Assembly (NCBI RefSeq): GCF_001426945.1
Contig: NZ_LMFS01000001.1
Span: 1,412,943 to 1,476,942, forward strand
Source of the DNA: Pseudolabrys sp. Root1462
GTDB taxonomy: Bacteria > Pseudomonadota > Alphaproteobacteria > Rhizobiales > Xanthobacteraceae
Direction: 5' to 3'
Length of the DNA stretch: 64,000 nt
In this document: piece after piece, positions 27,801-36,547 of the stretch
Layout of the letters: each line of letters begins with the position of its first letter
How positions within the stretch are numbered: position 1 is the stretch's first letter
Notes under the pieces: generated by a model
Databases searched by the model: none
What the model was told of the DNA's origin: nothing
The model's input: only the letters and a program-made list of their open reading frames with translations
Program-made: the position numbers and the translations under genes

Positions 27801-28518
27801 CGTTCTCAAGGTCGATAATCTGTCGGCGGGTTACGATCAGGCCATCGTCCTGCGCGGTCTCTCGTTCAGCATACCCGCTGGCAAGTCGCTGGCGGTGCTC
27901 GGCCGTAACGGCGCCGGCAAGACGACGCTCATCAATTCGATCGTCGGGGTTACGCGCTACCGCGGCGGGACCATCGCCCTCGACGGCAAGGATATCACGC
28001 GGCTGCGGCCGGATCAGCGGGCGCTCGGCGGCATCGGCTGGGTGCCGCAGGAGCGCAACATCTTCAAGTCGCTCACGGTCGAGGAGAACCTCACCGCGAT
28101 CGCCAAGGAAGGGCCGTGGACGCTCGAGAGCATCTACGCGATGTTTCCGCGGCTCAAGGAGCGCCGCACCAACATGGGCGGCCAGCTTTCCGGCGGCGAA
28201 CAGCAAATGCTGGCGATCGGCCGCGCGCTCATTCTTAATCCGCGCATCATCCTGCTCGATGAGCCGATGGAAGGTCTGGCGCCGATCCTGGTCGAGGAAT
28301 TGCTCGGCGCGCTGCAGCGGATCATTCGCGAAGAAAAGATATCGGCCGTTCTGGTCGAGCAGAATGCCAAGAAAATTCTTGGCATCGTCGATCATGCCGT
28401 GATCCTCGAACGCGGCCAGATCGTCCACGCCAGCAGCAGCGAAGCCTTGCGCAACGATCACGCGACGCTGGAGGCCTATCTCGGCGTCGCCAAGGCGGAA
28501 GCGGTCACCGCGTCGTAG
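27793..28518 (+). CDS. livF: Branched-chain-type ABC ATPase, LivF
   Basis: A 241-residue ABC ATPase. Walker A is GRNGAGKTT, the signature is LSGGEQQ, Walker B is IILLDEPMEG, and VEQN replaces the usual H-loop context as in LivF proteins. The ATG at 27793 lies inside the livG 3' end. It is the last gene of the importer operon. A DUF3830 gene lies 10 bp further on the opposite strand. Confidence 0.93.
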   Translation: MPDVLKVDNLSAGYDQAIVLRGLSFSIPAGKSLAVLGRNGAGKTTLINSIVGVTRYRGGTIALDGKDITRLRPDQRALGGIGWVPQERNIFKSLTVEENLTAIAKEGPWTLESIYAMFPRLKERRTNMGGQLSGGEQQMLAIGRALILNPRIILLDEPMEGLAPILVEELLGALQRIIREEKISAVLVEQNAKKILGIVDHAVILERGQIVHASSSEALRNDHATLEAYLGVAKAEAVTAS

Positions 28519-28528
28519 TCTGGCGGGC

Positions 28529-28942
28529 TCAGATTGCTTCGATGCGGATCGGCTTGGCGCCTTCGTACAGCACCGCGCGGCCGAACTCGTAGAGCTTGTC
28601 CATGCCGGACGTCAGCGTGATGAAGTGGTTGCCGGCGAGTTGACCGAGCTTCGAGGCAAAATGCACGGCGCCATAGGCCAGCAGGATCTCGGTCTCACTG
28701 ATGCCGCCCGGATAGACGATCATCTGGCCCGGATGCGGATAGCTGGTGTGGTTCTCGTAGGTGAGGCCGAGATCGGTCTCGCCGAGAGGCACCCAGACGC
28801 CTTCGCCGCTCCAGCGCACATGGATGACCTTCTGCTCGTAGGGCAGCAGCTTCTTGAACACCGCGACGGTTTTGGGCGCCAGTTCGGTCTCGAACTTGGC
28901 GTCGAACACATAAGAACCGGCGGTAATGCGAAGCTTGTCCAT
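28529..28942 (-). CDS. DUF3830-family protein
   Basis: A 137-residue soluble protein of the DUF3830 (cyclophilin-like fold) family. Conserved stretches visible are AVFKKLLPYEQKVIHVRWSG, YENHTSYPHPGQMIVYPGG and the GNHFITLTSG near the C-terminus. No signal peptide. The biochemical role is unknown. Family members frequently sit beside amino-acid, hydantoin or allantoin-type transport and hydrolysis genes, which matches its position next to the liv-type operon, although here it is convergent to it. Confidence 0.82.
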   Translation of the reverse strand: MDKLRITAGSYVFDAKFETELAPKTVAVFKKLLPYEQKVIHVRWSGEGVWVPLGETDLGLTYENHTSYPHPGQMIVYPGGISETEILLAYGAVHFASKLGQLAGNHFITLTSGMDKLYEFGRAVLYEGAKPIRIEAI

Positions 28943-29040
28943 CCGTGACTCCTTGTTTCGTCGGCGGGCAATAGCATGGCCCGGCGCGAGCGGGAATGCT
29001 GCCCCGGTCAGAGGCGCCTGACAATCATGAGCGGCCGCGA

Positions 29041-30171
29041 TCAGCGGTTGAAAATCTCATTGATCTCGTATGCGGACGCGACGGCGTGCTTCTTCTTGCC
29101 AGCCAGCTTGCCCATGAACCCGTCGTCGGTTTCGCTCGCGGCGTGCGCATGCTTGTGAGCGTGATGGCCTTTCAGGCTCGCCTTGATGACGCGCGGCCAG
29201 CCTTGCGACCGTGCCGCGGCGATTTGTTCCGGTGTGCGCTCCGGTACCGTGGCAGGTCGATCGCCCGCCGGGATCGCCTGAACGATCTTGTAGCCGTTGG
29301 CCTTGAGCTCCTTGAGCAGCATCGGCACCGCCATCGCCGTGGCGGGATGAATGTCGTGCAGCAGCAGGACGCCGCGGTGACCCTTGGCCTCGATGCGACG
29401 CATGGCACGCTCGACGATCTGCGCCGGCTTGATGCCGTGGAACCAGTCATCGGCAACCTCGTCGGCGCTCCACACCGCCAGCGACCGGGAGGCGGCGAAG
29501 GCTTCCACCTGCCGTGAACGCGCGAGGCCGGGTACGCGGAAGAACGGCGCCACGGCGCGGTCGTCGCCGATGGCGGCCTTCACTGCAACGATGCCGCCGT
29601 CGATTTCGCGCGTGAGTTGCTCGTCATCCATGCGGCCCATCGAGAACGGGTGATGCATGCTGTGCGTGCCGATGACATGGCCGGCGTTGTAGATGCGGCG
29701 AAGCGTATCCGGATAGGCGCGCGCCATCTGGCCGACGATGAAATAAGTGACCTTGACGCACTCGGCGTCGAGCGCGTCGAGCACGCGATCGGTGTAGGGC
29801 GGCAGCGGACCGTCATCGAAGGTGATGACCACTTCGTGGTCTTCGAGCGGCAGGCTCTCGCGGTACTGCATGGTGCCGATGTGCGGGAACGCATCGGGCG
29901 CGACCGTGATGGTGCGGCTGGTGCCGAGCGCGCCAGGATGGGCGCAGGCGAGAGCGGTTTTCGTGGGCTCAGCTTTCTTCGGCTGTTCGGGGGCCGCTTG
30001 CGGCGCTGCGTCTTGCGCCTTGGGCTCTTGCTTTGCCGCCGGCTCGGCGACGGCAGGCTGCGCCGACGTCATCGCCTGGATCTGTTCTTTGGCCGGCTCC
30101 TCGGCCTGCGCCGACGACACTGCGATGGCCAGCCCGGCGGCCAGCGCAAAAGTCCATACAAATCGTGACAT
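29041..30171 (-). CDS. Secreted polysaccharide deacetylase (paralog 2)
   Basis: A 376-residue periplasmic enzyme with signal peptide (residues 1-23), then an Ala/Glu/Lys/Pro-rich linker of about 50 residues. The NodB-homology deacetylase domain follows. Motif 1 is TFDDGPLPP with the metal aspartate, motif 2 is GTHSMHHP, and the later catalytic stretch includes FRVPGLAR and LLHDIHP. It removes N-acetyl groups from a glycan such as peptidoglycan or an exopolysaccharide. A paralog lies 76 bp upstream on the same strand. The C-terminal 60 residues are His/Lys-rich and not part of the domain. Confidence 0.9.
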   Translation of the reverse strand: MSRFVWTFALAAGLAIAVSSAQAEEPAKEQIQAMTSAQPAVAEPAAKQEPKAQDAAPQAAPEQPKKAEPTKTALACAHPGALGTSRTITVAPDAFPHIGTMQYRESLPLEDHEVVITFDDGPLPPYTDRVLDALDAECVKVTYFIVGQMARAYPDTLRRIYNAGHVIGTHSMHHPFSMGRMDDEQLTREIDGGIVAVKAAIGDDRAVAPFFRVPGLARSRQVEAFAASRSLAVWSADEVADDWFHGIKPAQIVERAMRRIEAKGHRGVLLLHDIHPATAMAVPMLLKELKANGYKIVQAIPAGDRPATVPERTPEQIAAARSQGWPRVIKASLKGHHAHKHAHAASETDDGFMGKLAGKKKHAVASAYEINEIFNR

Positions 30172-30246
30172 CGAACCCCGCCTAAAGCCCCCGTGCCCGT
30201 CCCTCGCGCTCTGCGGCGCGTCGGTTTCGGGCCTTCCATTTGCACG

Positions 30247-31143
30247 CTAGCGGGCGGCGTATGAACCGAAAATTAACCGGCGAACATGTCCACAGGCTTG
30301 TTTTGCCGAGGATTTCTCCGCGGTGCGGCAAAAAGGAAACACCCGGTGTCCGCGGCCTGCCTCAATTTGTGACGGCGGCGGAGGCTGCACGACGTGGACG
30401 ATCGAATAGCCGCGGACCTTCAGTTCGCGCAGCAGCTTCGGCAGCATGCGCGCGGTCTGGGCCTTGGTGTCGTGCAGCAGGACGATGCCGCGCCCGACTT
30501 GGTCGATGCGGGCGAGCAGCAATTGCAGTTCGGCCTCCGGCGTCATCGGATTCCAGTCGCTGGCCCAGACGTCGGCACCGAATACGACGATGCCGCGGTC
30601 CTGCATGCGGTCCAGCAAAGGCTGGTTCGAGGCAAATCCGGGAAAGCGGAAGAACGGCGTTGAGGGCTCCCTGCGCGCCACGCCGTGGAGCGCCAGCTCG
30701 TCGCGGGCGATGCCGCGATCAATCTCCGCCTCGGCCTTGGCGAGCGGCATGTGCGCCAGGAGCGGATGCGAATAGGTGTGGTGGCCGATCGAGTGGCCCT
30801 CGGCGTATTCGCGGCGGACGATCTGCGGGTGGGCATCGGCGTTGCGGCCGACCAGGAAGAAAGTGGCGCGCACGCATTCGGCTTTCAGCGCCTCGAGCAC
30901 CTTCGGGGTGGTGGTCGGCCATGGCCCGTCGTCAAAGGTGAGCACCAGTTCCTTGTCCGCGAGCGGCAGAGTATCGGGGAAGTGCTTGCGGCCGACGCGT
31001 GGCGTCGTCGCGGCGTTGACTACCAGGGTGCGCGCGGTCCCGAGCGCATCCGGCCGGCCCGGGCAGTCGGCTGCCGAAGCGGCCGCCGGCGACAACGTCT
31101 CGAGAAATGCCGCAGCGAGCAGGGCAGCGATGGCGGCGCGCAT
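30247..31143 (-). CDS. Secreted polysaccharide deacetylase (paralog 1)
   Basis: A 298-residue member of the same NodB-homology family with a signal peptide (residues 1-24). Motif 1 is TFDDGPWP, motif 2 is GHHTYSHP, with FRFPGFAS and LLHDTKAQ completing the active site. It lacks the long linker of its neighbour. The order of motifs is identical to the downstream paralog, so the pair arose by tandem duplication. The C-terminal 45 residues (QIEAGRGHRVFPFCRTAEKS onward) have no counterpart in the domain. Divergent from mgtE. Confidence 0.9.
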   Translation of the reverse strand: MRAAIAALLAAAFLETLSPAAASAADCPGRPDALGTARTLVVNAATTPRVGRKHFPDTLPLADKELVLTFDDGPWPTTTPKVLEALKAECVRATFFLVGRNADAHPQIVRREYAEGHSIGHHTYSHPLLAHMPLAKAEAEIDRGIARDELALHGVARREPSTPFFRFPGFASNQPLLDRMQDRGIVVFGADVWASDWNPMTPEAELQLLLARIDQVGRGIVLLHDTKAQTARMLPKLLRELKVRGYSIVHVVQPPPPSQIEAGRGHRVFPFCRTAEKSSAKQACGHVRRLIFGSYAAR

Positions 31144-31367
31144 GGTGGTTGCACCTGGTTCGACATGGACGAGTGCGGCGCGCGACGCAGTGGCGGCGCG
31201 CTATCGTCATCCGCCTTTAAGATTGCGCCGTCCGCCGCGTCAAGCGTACAAGCGCAATCGCCCACGTCTTGTCGCCGGGCGGGGCTTTAGCGACACACGA
31301 CGTTCGTCAAGTTCAGCCAGAAAGCTCCCCGTGCGCCCTGGTGGGTGCCGGCGAGCGGGGACCGTCC

Positions 31368-32774
31368 ATGACCGAAGCAGCAACGATCGACCCGGTCCGT
31401 CCGCTGCCGACGCTCCGCGACGACGATGGCGCCATCCGCCCGGAATTCGTCGCCGAAGCGGCTCGCGCCCTCGAAGCCGGTGATGTCGAGACCCTGCGCC
31501 AACTGGTCGACGATCTGCACGAATCCGACCTCGGCGCGCTGGTCGAAGCCCTCGAGCCTGACCAGCGGCCGCGGCTGGTCGAACTGCTCGGCATCGATTT
31601 CGACTTCACGGCGCTGACCGAACTCGACACGGCGGTGCGCGAGGAAATCCTCGACGAACTCGACGCCGAGACGGTGGCGGAGGGCGTCCGCGAGATCGAA
31701 TCCGACGATGCCGTCACCATTCTCGCCGACATCCCGAGCGACGAACGCAGCGAGATCCTCGAGCACCTGCCGCTGGACGAGCGGCTGTCGCTGACCCGCA
31801 GCCTCGATTATCCGGAATTCTCCGCCGGCCGGCGGATGCAGACCGAATTCATCGCCGTGACCCCGGACTGGGATGTCGGGCGGGCGATCGATTACATGCG
31901 GGAGACCGCCGACCTGCCGGATCAGTTCTACGAACTCTACGTCGTCGATGGCGCCGGGCACTTCCTCGGCGCGGTCCCGCTCAACCGGCTGCTGCGGGCC
32001 AAACGTCCGGTCTTGGTCGCCGATCTGATGGACGAGAAGCGGCGGCGCGTGCTGCCGACCGAGACCCAGGAAAACGTCGCGCATCTGTTCCAGCGCTACG
32101 ACATGGTTTCGGTGCCGGTGGTCGACGAAGCCGACAGGCTGGTCGGCGTTGTGACCTTCGACGACGTCGCCGACGTCATCCAGGAAGAAGCCGACGAGGA
32201 CATCAAGGCGCTCGGCGGCGTCCCGGCCGACGAAGAGCTCTCTGACTCGGTCTGGACCATCGCGCGCTACCGGTTCAGCTGGCTGCTGGTCAATCTCGCC
32301 ACCGCTTTCGTCGCGTCCTCGGTGCTCGGCCTGTTCGAAGGTCAGTTGCAGCAGATGGTGGCGCTGGCCGTGCTGGCGCCGATCGTGGCGAGCCAGGGCG
32401 GCAACGCTACGACCCAGACTATGACCGTTGCGGTGCGGGCGCTTGCAACCCAGCAACTGAACGAGGCCAATGCCCGCTGGGTCGTGCTGCGGGAGCTTAT
32501 GGTTGGGGTCTTGAACGGTTTCGCCTTCGCCATCATCACCGGCATTGCCGCCTATTTGTGGTTCGACGTAGCGGGCCTGGGCATCGTCATCGGGCTGGCG
32601 ATGATCTGCAACCTGGTGGCAGCCGCAGCGGGCGGCATTCTCATCCCGCTCGGCCTGCACCGGCTCAGGATCGATCCGGCGGTAGCATCGAGCCCTTTCG
32701 TCACCACCGTGACCGACGTGGTCGGCTTTTTCTCGTTCCTGGCGATCGCAACCCTATGGTTCGGCCTGCGTTAG
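31368..32774 (+). CDS. mgtE: Mg2+ transporter MgtE
   Basis: A 468-residue MgtE. It has an acidic N-domain of superhelical repeats (residues about 25-140), two CBS domains (about 145-260, containing LMDEKRRRVLPTETQENVAH), and a five-helix membrane domain with the pore stretch ASQGGNATTQTMTVAVRAL. The N and CBS domains gate the channel by sensing cytosolic Mg2+. The ATG at 31368 starts the N-domain at its usual position. I see no Mg2+ riboswitch in the 224 bp upstream. Also moves Co2+ in some species. Confidence 0.95.
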   Translation: MTEAATIDPVRPLPTLRDDDGAIRPEFVAEAARALEAGDVETLRQLVDDLHESDLGALVEALEPDQRPRLVELLGIDFDFTALTELDTAVREEILDELDAETVAEGVREIESDDAVTILADIPSDERSEILEHLPLDERLSLTRSLDYPEFSAGRRMQTEFIAVTPDWDVGRAIDYMRETADLPDQFYELYVVDGAGHFLGAVPLNRLLRAKRPVLVADLMDEKRRRVLPTETQENVAHLFQRYDMVSVPVVDEADRLVGVVTFDDVADVIQEEADEDIKALGGVPADEELSDSVWTIARYRFSWLLVNLATAFVASSVLGLFEGQLQQMVALAVLAPIVASQGGNATTQTMTVAVRALATQQLNEANARWVVLRELMVGVLNGFAFAIITGIAAYLWFDVAGLGIVIGLAMICNLVAAAAGGILIPLGLHRLRIDPAVASSPFVTTVTDVVGFFSFLAIATLWFGLR

Positions 32775-32882
32775 AAGCCTCGGAGGCCTGGTTACGTTTC
32801 GTTCACCCTCTTTGCTGACCCGCCCTTAACGCTATCGCCTTATTGGTGGTGCGGGGATGCCGCGAAAGTCGCGCGGGGAGTA

Positions 32883-34796
32883 GTGCGTTTGGGCGACGTC
32901 GACGAGGGTGCGCCGGGCTTCGGCCCGGCATTCCGAAAATTGGGCTGGTTGCGACCTCGCGCGATGCGGGCAGGTCGCGGCGCGCCCGCGCGGGGCGCGA
33001 TGCGGCGCTGGCTGTCGGCGCCGCGCGGCGTTGTGCTGCTCGCGCTGCTGACGCTGGGCGTCGCGCTGGTCAGCACCGCTGTCGGTTACGAAATCGCGCG
33101 TCACAGCGACGAGAACCTCTGGGCCGAGCAGCGCACGGCGCTGCGCAACGCCACCAGCGAAATCCGCACCATGTTCGCGCACGGCCGCGACATCGACCAG
33201 CGCTTCGTTCGCATGATCGAGAACAGCGCGCGGCTGCCGGATTTGAAATTCGAACTCGCGCCATCCGATGACGGCCGTGAGGTACAGCCGGTGATCGACG
33301 GCGACGGCCGCATTGCAGGGTTTTTCACCTGGCAAAGAACTGCGCCGACCACGGCGGCGATGGGCGCGCTGATGCCTTACATCGCAGCGCTGATGATAGT
33401 TCTGATCGCCTTCGCCATCTATTCGCTATGGCACCTTGGCCTCGCCGCCCGCGACCTGAGCGAAACCGAGGCGCTGGCACAACGCGCCGCCGATCAGGAC
33501 AAGCTCACCGGAATGCCCAATCACGCCAAGATGGTTGAGCTGCTTGATCTGGCACTGGCCGAACGCGAGCCGGGCGAAACCACGAGCTTCGTCGTTTTCG
33601 AACTCGACGGTATGGCCGACGTCACCGCCAACTTCGGCGTCCTCGGCAGCGACGAACTCATCATCGCGGTGGCCGATCGCATCCGTGAGGCGGCGCCGCC
33701 CGAAGCCATTTGCGGACGGATCGGCAGCGACGAATTCGCCATGCTGATGACCACGGCCGATAACGTCGATGTCGACGCCATGGTCGCCGCGGTGCTGGAG
33801 AGCATTGCACGGCCGCACTGGCTGGAAACCGTTGTCCGTGTCAGCGCGCATGCCGGTTTTGCCCAGGCGCCTCACCATGCGGCGACCCGCGGCGAGCTGA
33901 CGCGCCGGGCCGAACTGGCGCTGCGTGCCGCGGCCGGCAAGGGGCCGGGCAGCCGGGTCGCCTTCGACGCACCGCTCGACAAGGTCTCGACCGACCAGAA
34001 ATTCATCCAGCGCGAATTGCCGCGCGCCGTCAGCGCCAACGAACTCGAGCTGCATTATCAGCCGATCATCTCCGCCCATGGCGGCCGCATTGTCGGCGTC
34101 GAGGCGCTGCTGCGCTGGACGCATGCCACCCGCGGCCCGATCGGCCCGGCGATCTTCATTCCGATTGCCGAGCAGATGGGCCTCATGGACACGATCGGCG
34201 CCTTTGTGTTGCGCCGCGCCTTGCAGGAAGCCAAGCGCTGGCCGGATCTGTATATCGCCGTCAATCTGTCGCCGCTCCAAGTGCGCGACGGCTCGATCGT
34301 CGAGGTGGTGCGCTCGGCGCTCGAGGACAGTGGCGTGCCGCCGTCGCGGCTGATGCTGGAAATCACCGAAGGCGTGCTGGTCGACAATCCGGATGAGATG
34401 GTACGCCGCATCGAGGATCTGCACGGGCTCGGCGTACGGGTCGCGCTCGACGATTTCGGCTCGGGCTATTCGAACCTCGGCTACCTTCAGCGGTTTCCGC
34501 TCGACAAGCTCAAGATCGATCGCAGCTTCGTCACCGCCTTGGGCGCCTCCGCGAATGGCGGCGTCATCATCCAGGCCATCGTCGCGCTGGGTCGCGCGCT
34601 CGGCCTGTCGATCCTCGTCGAGGGGGTCGAGACCGAACAGCAGCGCGTGCTGTTGCGGCTCGCCGGTTGCGACGAGATGCAGGGCTTCCTGTTTGCCAAG
34701 CCCGCGCCGGCCGCCGCGATCGACCGCTTGCTCGCCCAGCAGAAGCGCGGCGGCGGCATGACGGTACCGGAAGGGCCGGCGGCACAGAGTGCGTGA
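32883..34796 (+). CDS. Membrane GGDEF-like/EAL protein (cyclic-di-GMP phosphodiesterase)
   Basis: About 637 residues. Two membrane helices (about 47-67 and 165-185) flank a roughly 95-residue periplasmic sensor segment. A GGDEF domain follows whose active motif is degenerate, GSDEF in GRIGSDEFAML, with no RxxD inhibitory site. A C-terminal EAL domain has VEALLRW, NLSP, EITE, LDDFGSGYSN, KIDRSF and EGVET all intact. It should therefore hydrolyse cyclic-di-GMP, with the GGDEF part possibly regulatory through GTP binding. The start is uncertain: GTG at 32883 has GGGGAG close upstream, while ATGs at 32964 and 33000 would trim a basic N-terminus. Confidence 0.9.
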   Translation: MRLGDVDEGAPGFGPAFRKLGWLRPRAMRAGRGAPARGAMRRWLSAPRGVVLLALLTLGVALVSTAVGYEIARHSDENLWAEQRTALRNATSEIRTMFAHGRDIDQRFVRMIENSARLPDLKFELAPSDDGREVQPVIDGDGRIAGFFTWQRTAPTTAAMGALMPYIAALMIVLIAFAIYSLWHLGLAARDLSETEALAQRAADQDKLTGMPNHAKMVELLDLALAEREPGETTSFVVFELDGMADVTANFGVLGSDELIIAVADRIREAAPPEAICGRIGSDEFAMLMTTADNVDVDAMVAAVLESIARPHWLETVVRVSAHAGFAQAPHHAATRGELTRRAELALRAAAGKGPGSRVAFDAPLDKVSTDQKFIQRELPRAVSANELELHYQPIISAHGGRIVGVEALLRWTHATRGPIGPAIFIPIAEQMGLMDTIGAFVLRRALQEAKRWPDLYIAVNLSPLQVRDGSIVEVVRSALEDSGVPPSRLMLEITEGVLVDNPDEMVRRIEDLHGLGVRVALDDFGSGYSNLGYLQRFPLDKLKIDRSFVTALGASANGGVIIQAIVALGRALGLSILVEGVETEQQRVLLRLAGCDEMQGFLFAKPAPAAAIDRLLAQQKRGGGMTVPEGPAAQSA

Positions 34797-34942
34797 TTTT
34801 CTGTCGTGATCGCCTTGCCCGGCGAAACGAAGACGCGGCCGCCGTCCGGTCATACGACGGAAAATTCCGGATTTATTCTTCGTTTCGCCGCCACCCTGAA
34901 TGTGTCTAGAGTTGCCGCACAATAAATCGCGGAGGCAACCCC

Positions 34943-36115
34943 ATGATCCCCAATGCCTGGTCGGGCTTCGATTTCGGGCTCGGCGACGATGCCGACATGC
35001 TGCGCAAGTCCGTCAGCGACTTTGCGCGCGACCGCATCGCGCCGCGCGCCGACGAGATCGACCGCAGTAATATATTTCCGCGCGATTTGTGGCCGGAGAT
35101 GGGGGCGCTCGGCCTGCACGGCATTACGGTGAGCGAGGAGTATGGCGGCTCGGCGCTGGGGTACCTGGCGCATTGCGTGGCCATGGAGGAAGTATCGCGC
35201 GCTTCCGCCGCGGTGGGCCTGTCCTATGGCGCGCATTCCAATCTCTGCGTCAACCAGATCAATCGCAACGGCAGTGAAGCGCAGAAGCGCAAATATCTCC
35301 CCAAGCTTGTCTCCGGCGAACAGGTCGGCGCATTGGCGATGTCGGAGCCGGGTGCCGGGTCCGATGTGGTGTCGATGAAGACGCGCGCCGACAAGGTCGG
35401 CGACCGCTACGTGCTCAACGGCTCGAAGATGTGGATCACCAACGGGCCGGTGGCCGATACACTCGTGATCTATGCCAAGACCGATCGCACCGCGGGTGCG
35501 CGCGGCATCACCGCCTTCATCGTTGAGAAGGGGTTCAAGGGCTTTGCCCCGGCGCAGAAGCTCGACAAGCTCGGCATGCGCGGCTCCGATACGTCCGAAC
35601 TTGTCTTCACCGATTGCGAGGTGCCCGAAGAAAACGTCCTCGGCGTCGAGGGCAACGGCGTCAATGTCCTGATGTCCGGCCTCGATTATGAGCGCGTCGT
35701 GCTCGCCGCCGGTCCGCTCGGCATCATGCAGGCCTGCATGGACGTCGTGATCCCTTACGTCCACGACCGCCAGCAGTTCGGGCAGGCCATCGGCCGATTC
35801 CAGTTGATTCAGGCCAAGCTCGCCGACATGTATGTGACGATGAACGCGGCCAAGGCTTACGTTTACGCGGTGGCGAAGGCCTGCGACGACGGCCGCACCA
35901 CGCGCGAAGACGCCGCCGGCGCCATTCTCTATGCCGCCGAACGCGCGACCTGGATGGCGCTGGAGGCGATCCAGTGTCTGGGCGGCAATGGCTACATCAA
36001 CGACTTCCCGACGGGCCGCCTGCTGCGCGACGCCAAGCTGTACGAGATTGGCGCGGGCACGAGCGAAATCCGCCGTATGCTGATCGGCCGGGAGATCTTC
36101 GAGAAGACGCGGTGA
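34943..36115 (+). CDS. ivd: Isovaleryl-CoA dehydrogenase
   Basis: A 390-residue acyl-CoA dehydrogenase. FAD/substrate motifs [10 protein letters not shown] and WITNG are present. The catalytic base sits where isovaleryl-CoA dehydrogenases carry it: E250 in the segment [14 protein letters not shown]. In medium/short-chain enzymes the glutamate is instead near residue 370, where this protein has YEIGAGTSE without it. It oxidises isovaleryl-CoA to 3-methylcrotonyl-CoA in leucine catabolism, passing electrons to ETF. The next pathway enzyme, methylcrotonyl-CoA carboxylase, is encoded at 52093 and 60830. GGAGG precedes the ATG. Confidence 0.93.
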   Translation: MIPNAWSGFDFGLGDDADMLRKSVSDFARDRIAPRADEIDRSNIFPRDLWPEMGALGLHGITVSEEYGGSALGYLAHCVAMEEVSRASAAVGLSYGAHSNLCVNQINRNGSEAQKRKYLPKLVSGEQVGALAMSEPGAGSDVVSMKTRADKVGDRYVLNGSKMWITNGPVADTLVIYAKTDRTAGARGITAFIVEKGFKGFAPAQKLDKLGMRGSDTSELVFTDCEVPEENVLGVEGNGVNVLMSGLDYERVVLAAGPLGIMQACMDVVIPYVHDRQQFGQAIGRFQLIQAKLADMYVTMNAAKAYVYAVAKACDDGRTTREDAAGAILYAAERATWMALEAIQCLGGNGYINDFPTGRLLRDAKLYEIGAGTSEIRRMLIGREIFEKTR

Positions 36116-36134
36116 CCTGAGGGAGCGTTCGGGA

Positions 36135-36530
36135 ATGCAAGTGACGGTGCAGCCTTTCCTGATGTTCGACGGCAAGGCCGAGGAAGCGATGAATTTCTAT
36201 GTATCGCTTTTTCCCGAGGGCCGGGTCACCGACATCAGCCGCTATGGCCCCGGCGAGCAGGGCAAGGAAGGTTCGGTCAAGGTGGCCAAATTCACGCTCG
36301 CCGGTCAAAGCGTGATGTGCATCGACAGTCCGGTGAAGCATGCCTTCACCTTCACGCCCGCGTTCTCGTTCTTCGTCGACGTCACGTCCGAGTCGGAACT
36401 GCGCCGCTTCGCGGCCGAATTGGGCGAGCGTGGCGGCGTATTGATGCCGCTCGCCAATTACGGCTTCAGCCGGCTCTTCACCTGGATCAACGATCGCTTC
36501 GGCGTCTCCTGGCAGCTCAACCTGCCGTGA
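36135..36530 (+). CDS. VOC-superfamily PhnB-like protein
   Basis: A 131-residue protein of the glyoxalase/bleomycin-resistance (vicinal oxygen chelate) fold, PhnB-like branch. Typical elements are QPFLMFDGKAEEAMNFYVSL at the start and FTWINDRFGVSWQLNLP at the end. It is often annotated as 3-demethylubiquinone methyltransferase-like, which is not a reliable function; no enzyme activity can be assigned. Starts 19 bp after ivd and is probably co-transcribed. Confidence 0.85.
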   Translation: MQVTVQPFLMFDGKAEEAMNFYVSLFPEGRVTDISRYGPGEQGKEGSVKVAKFTLAGQSVMCIDSPVKHAFTFTPAFSFFVDVTSESELRRFAAELGERGGVLMPLANYGFSRLFTWINDRFGVSWQLNLP

Positions 36531-36547
36531 GGTGACGCCCGTCGCGC

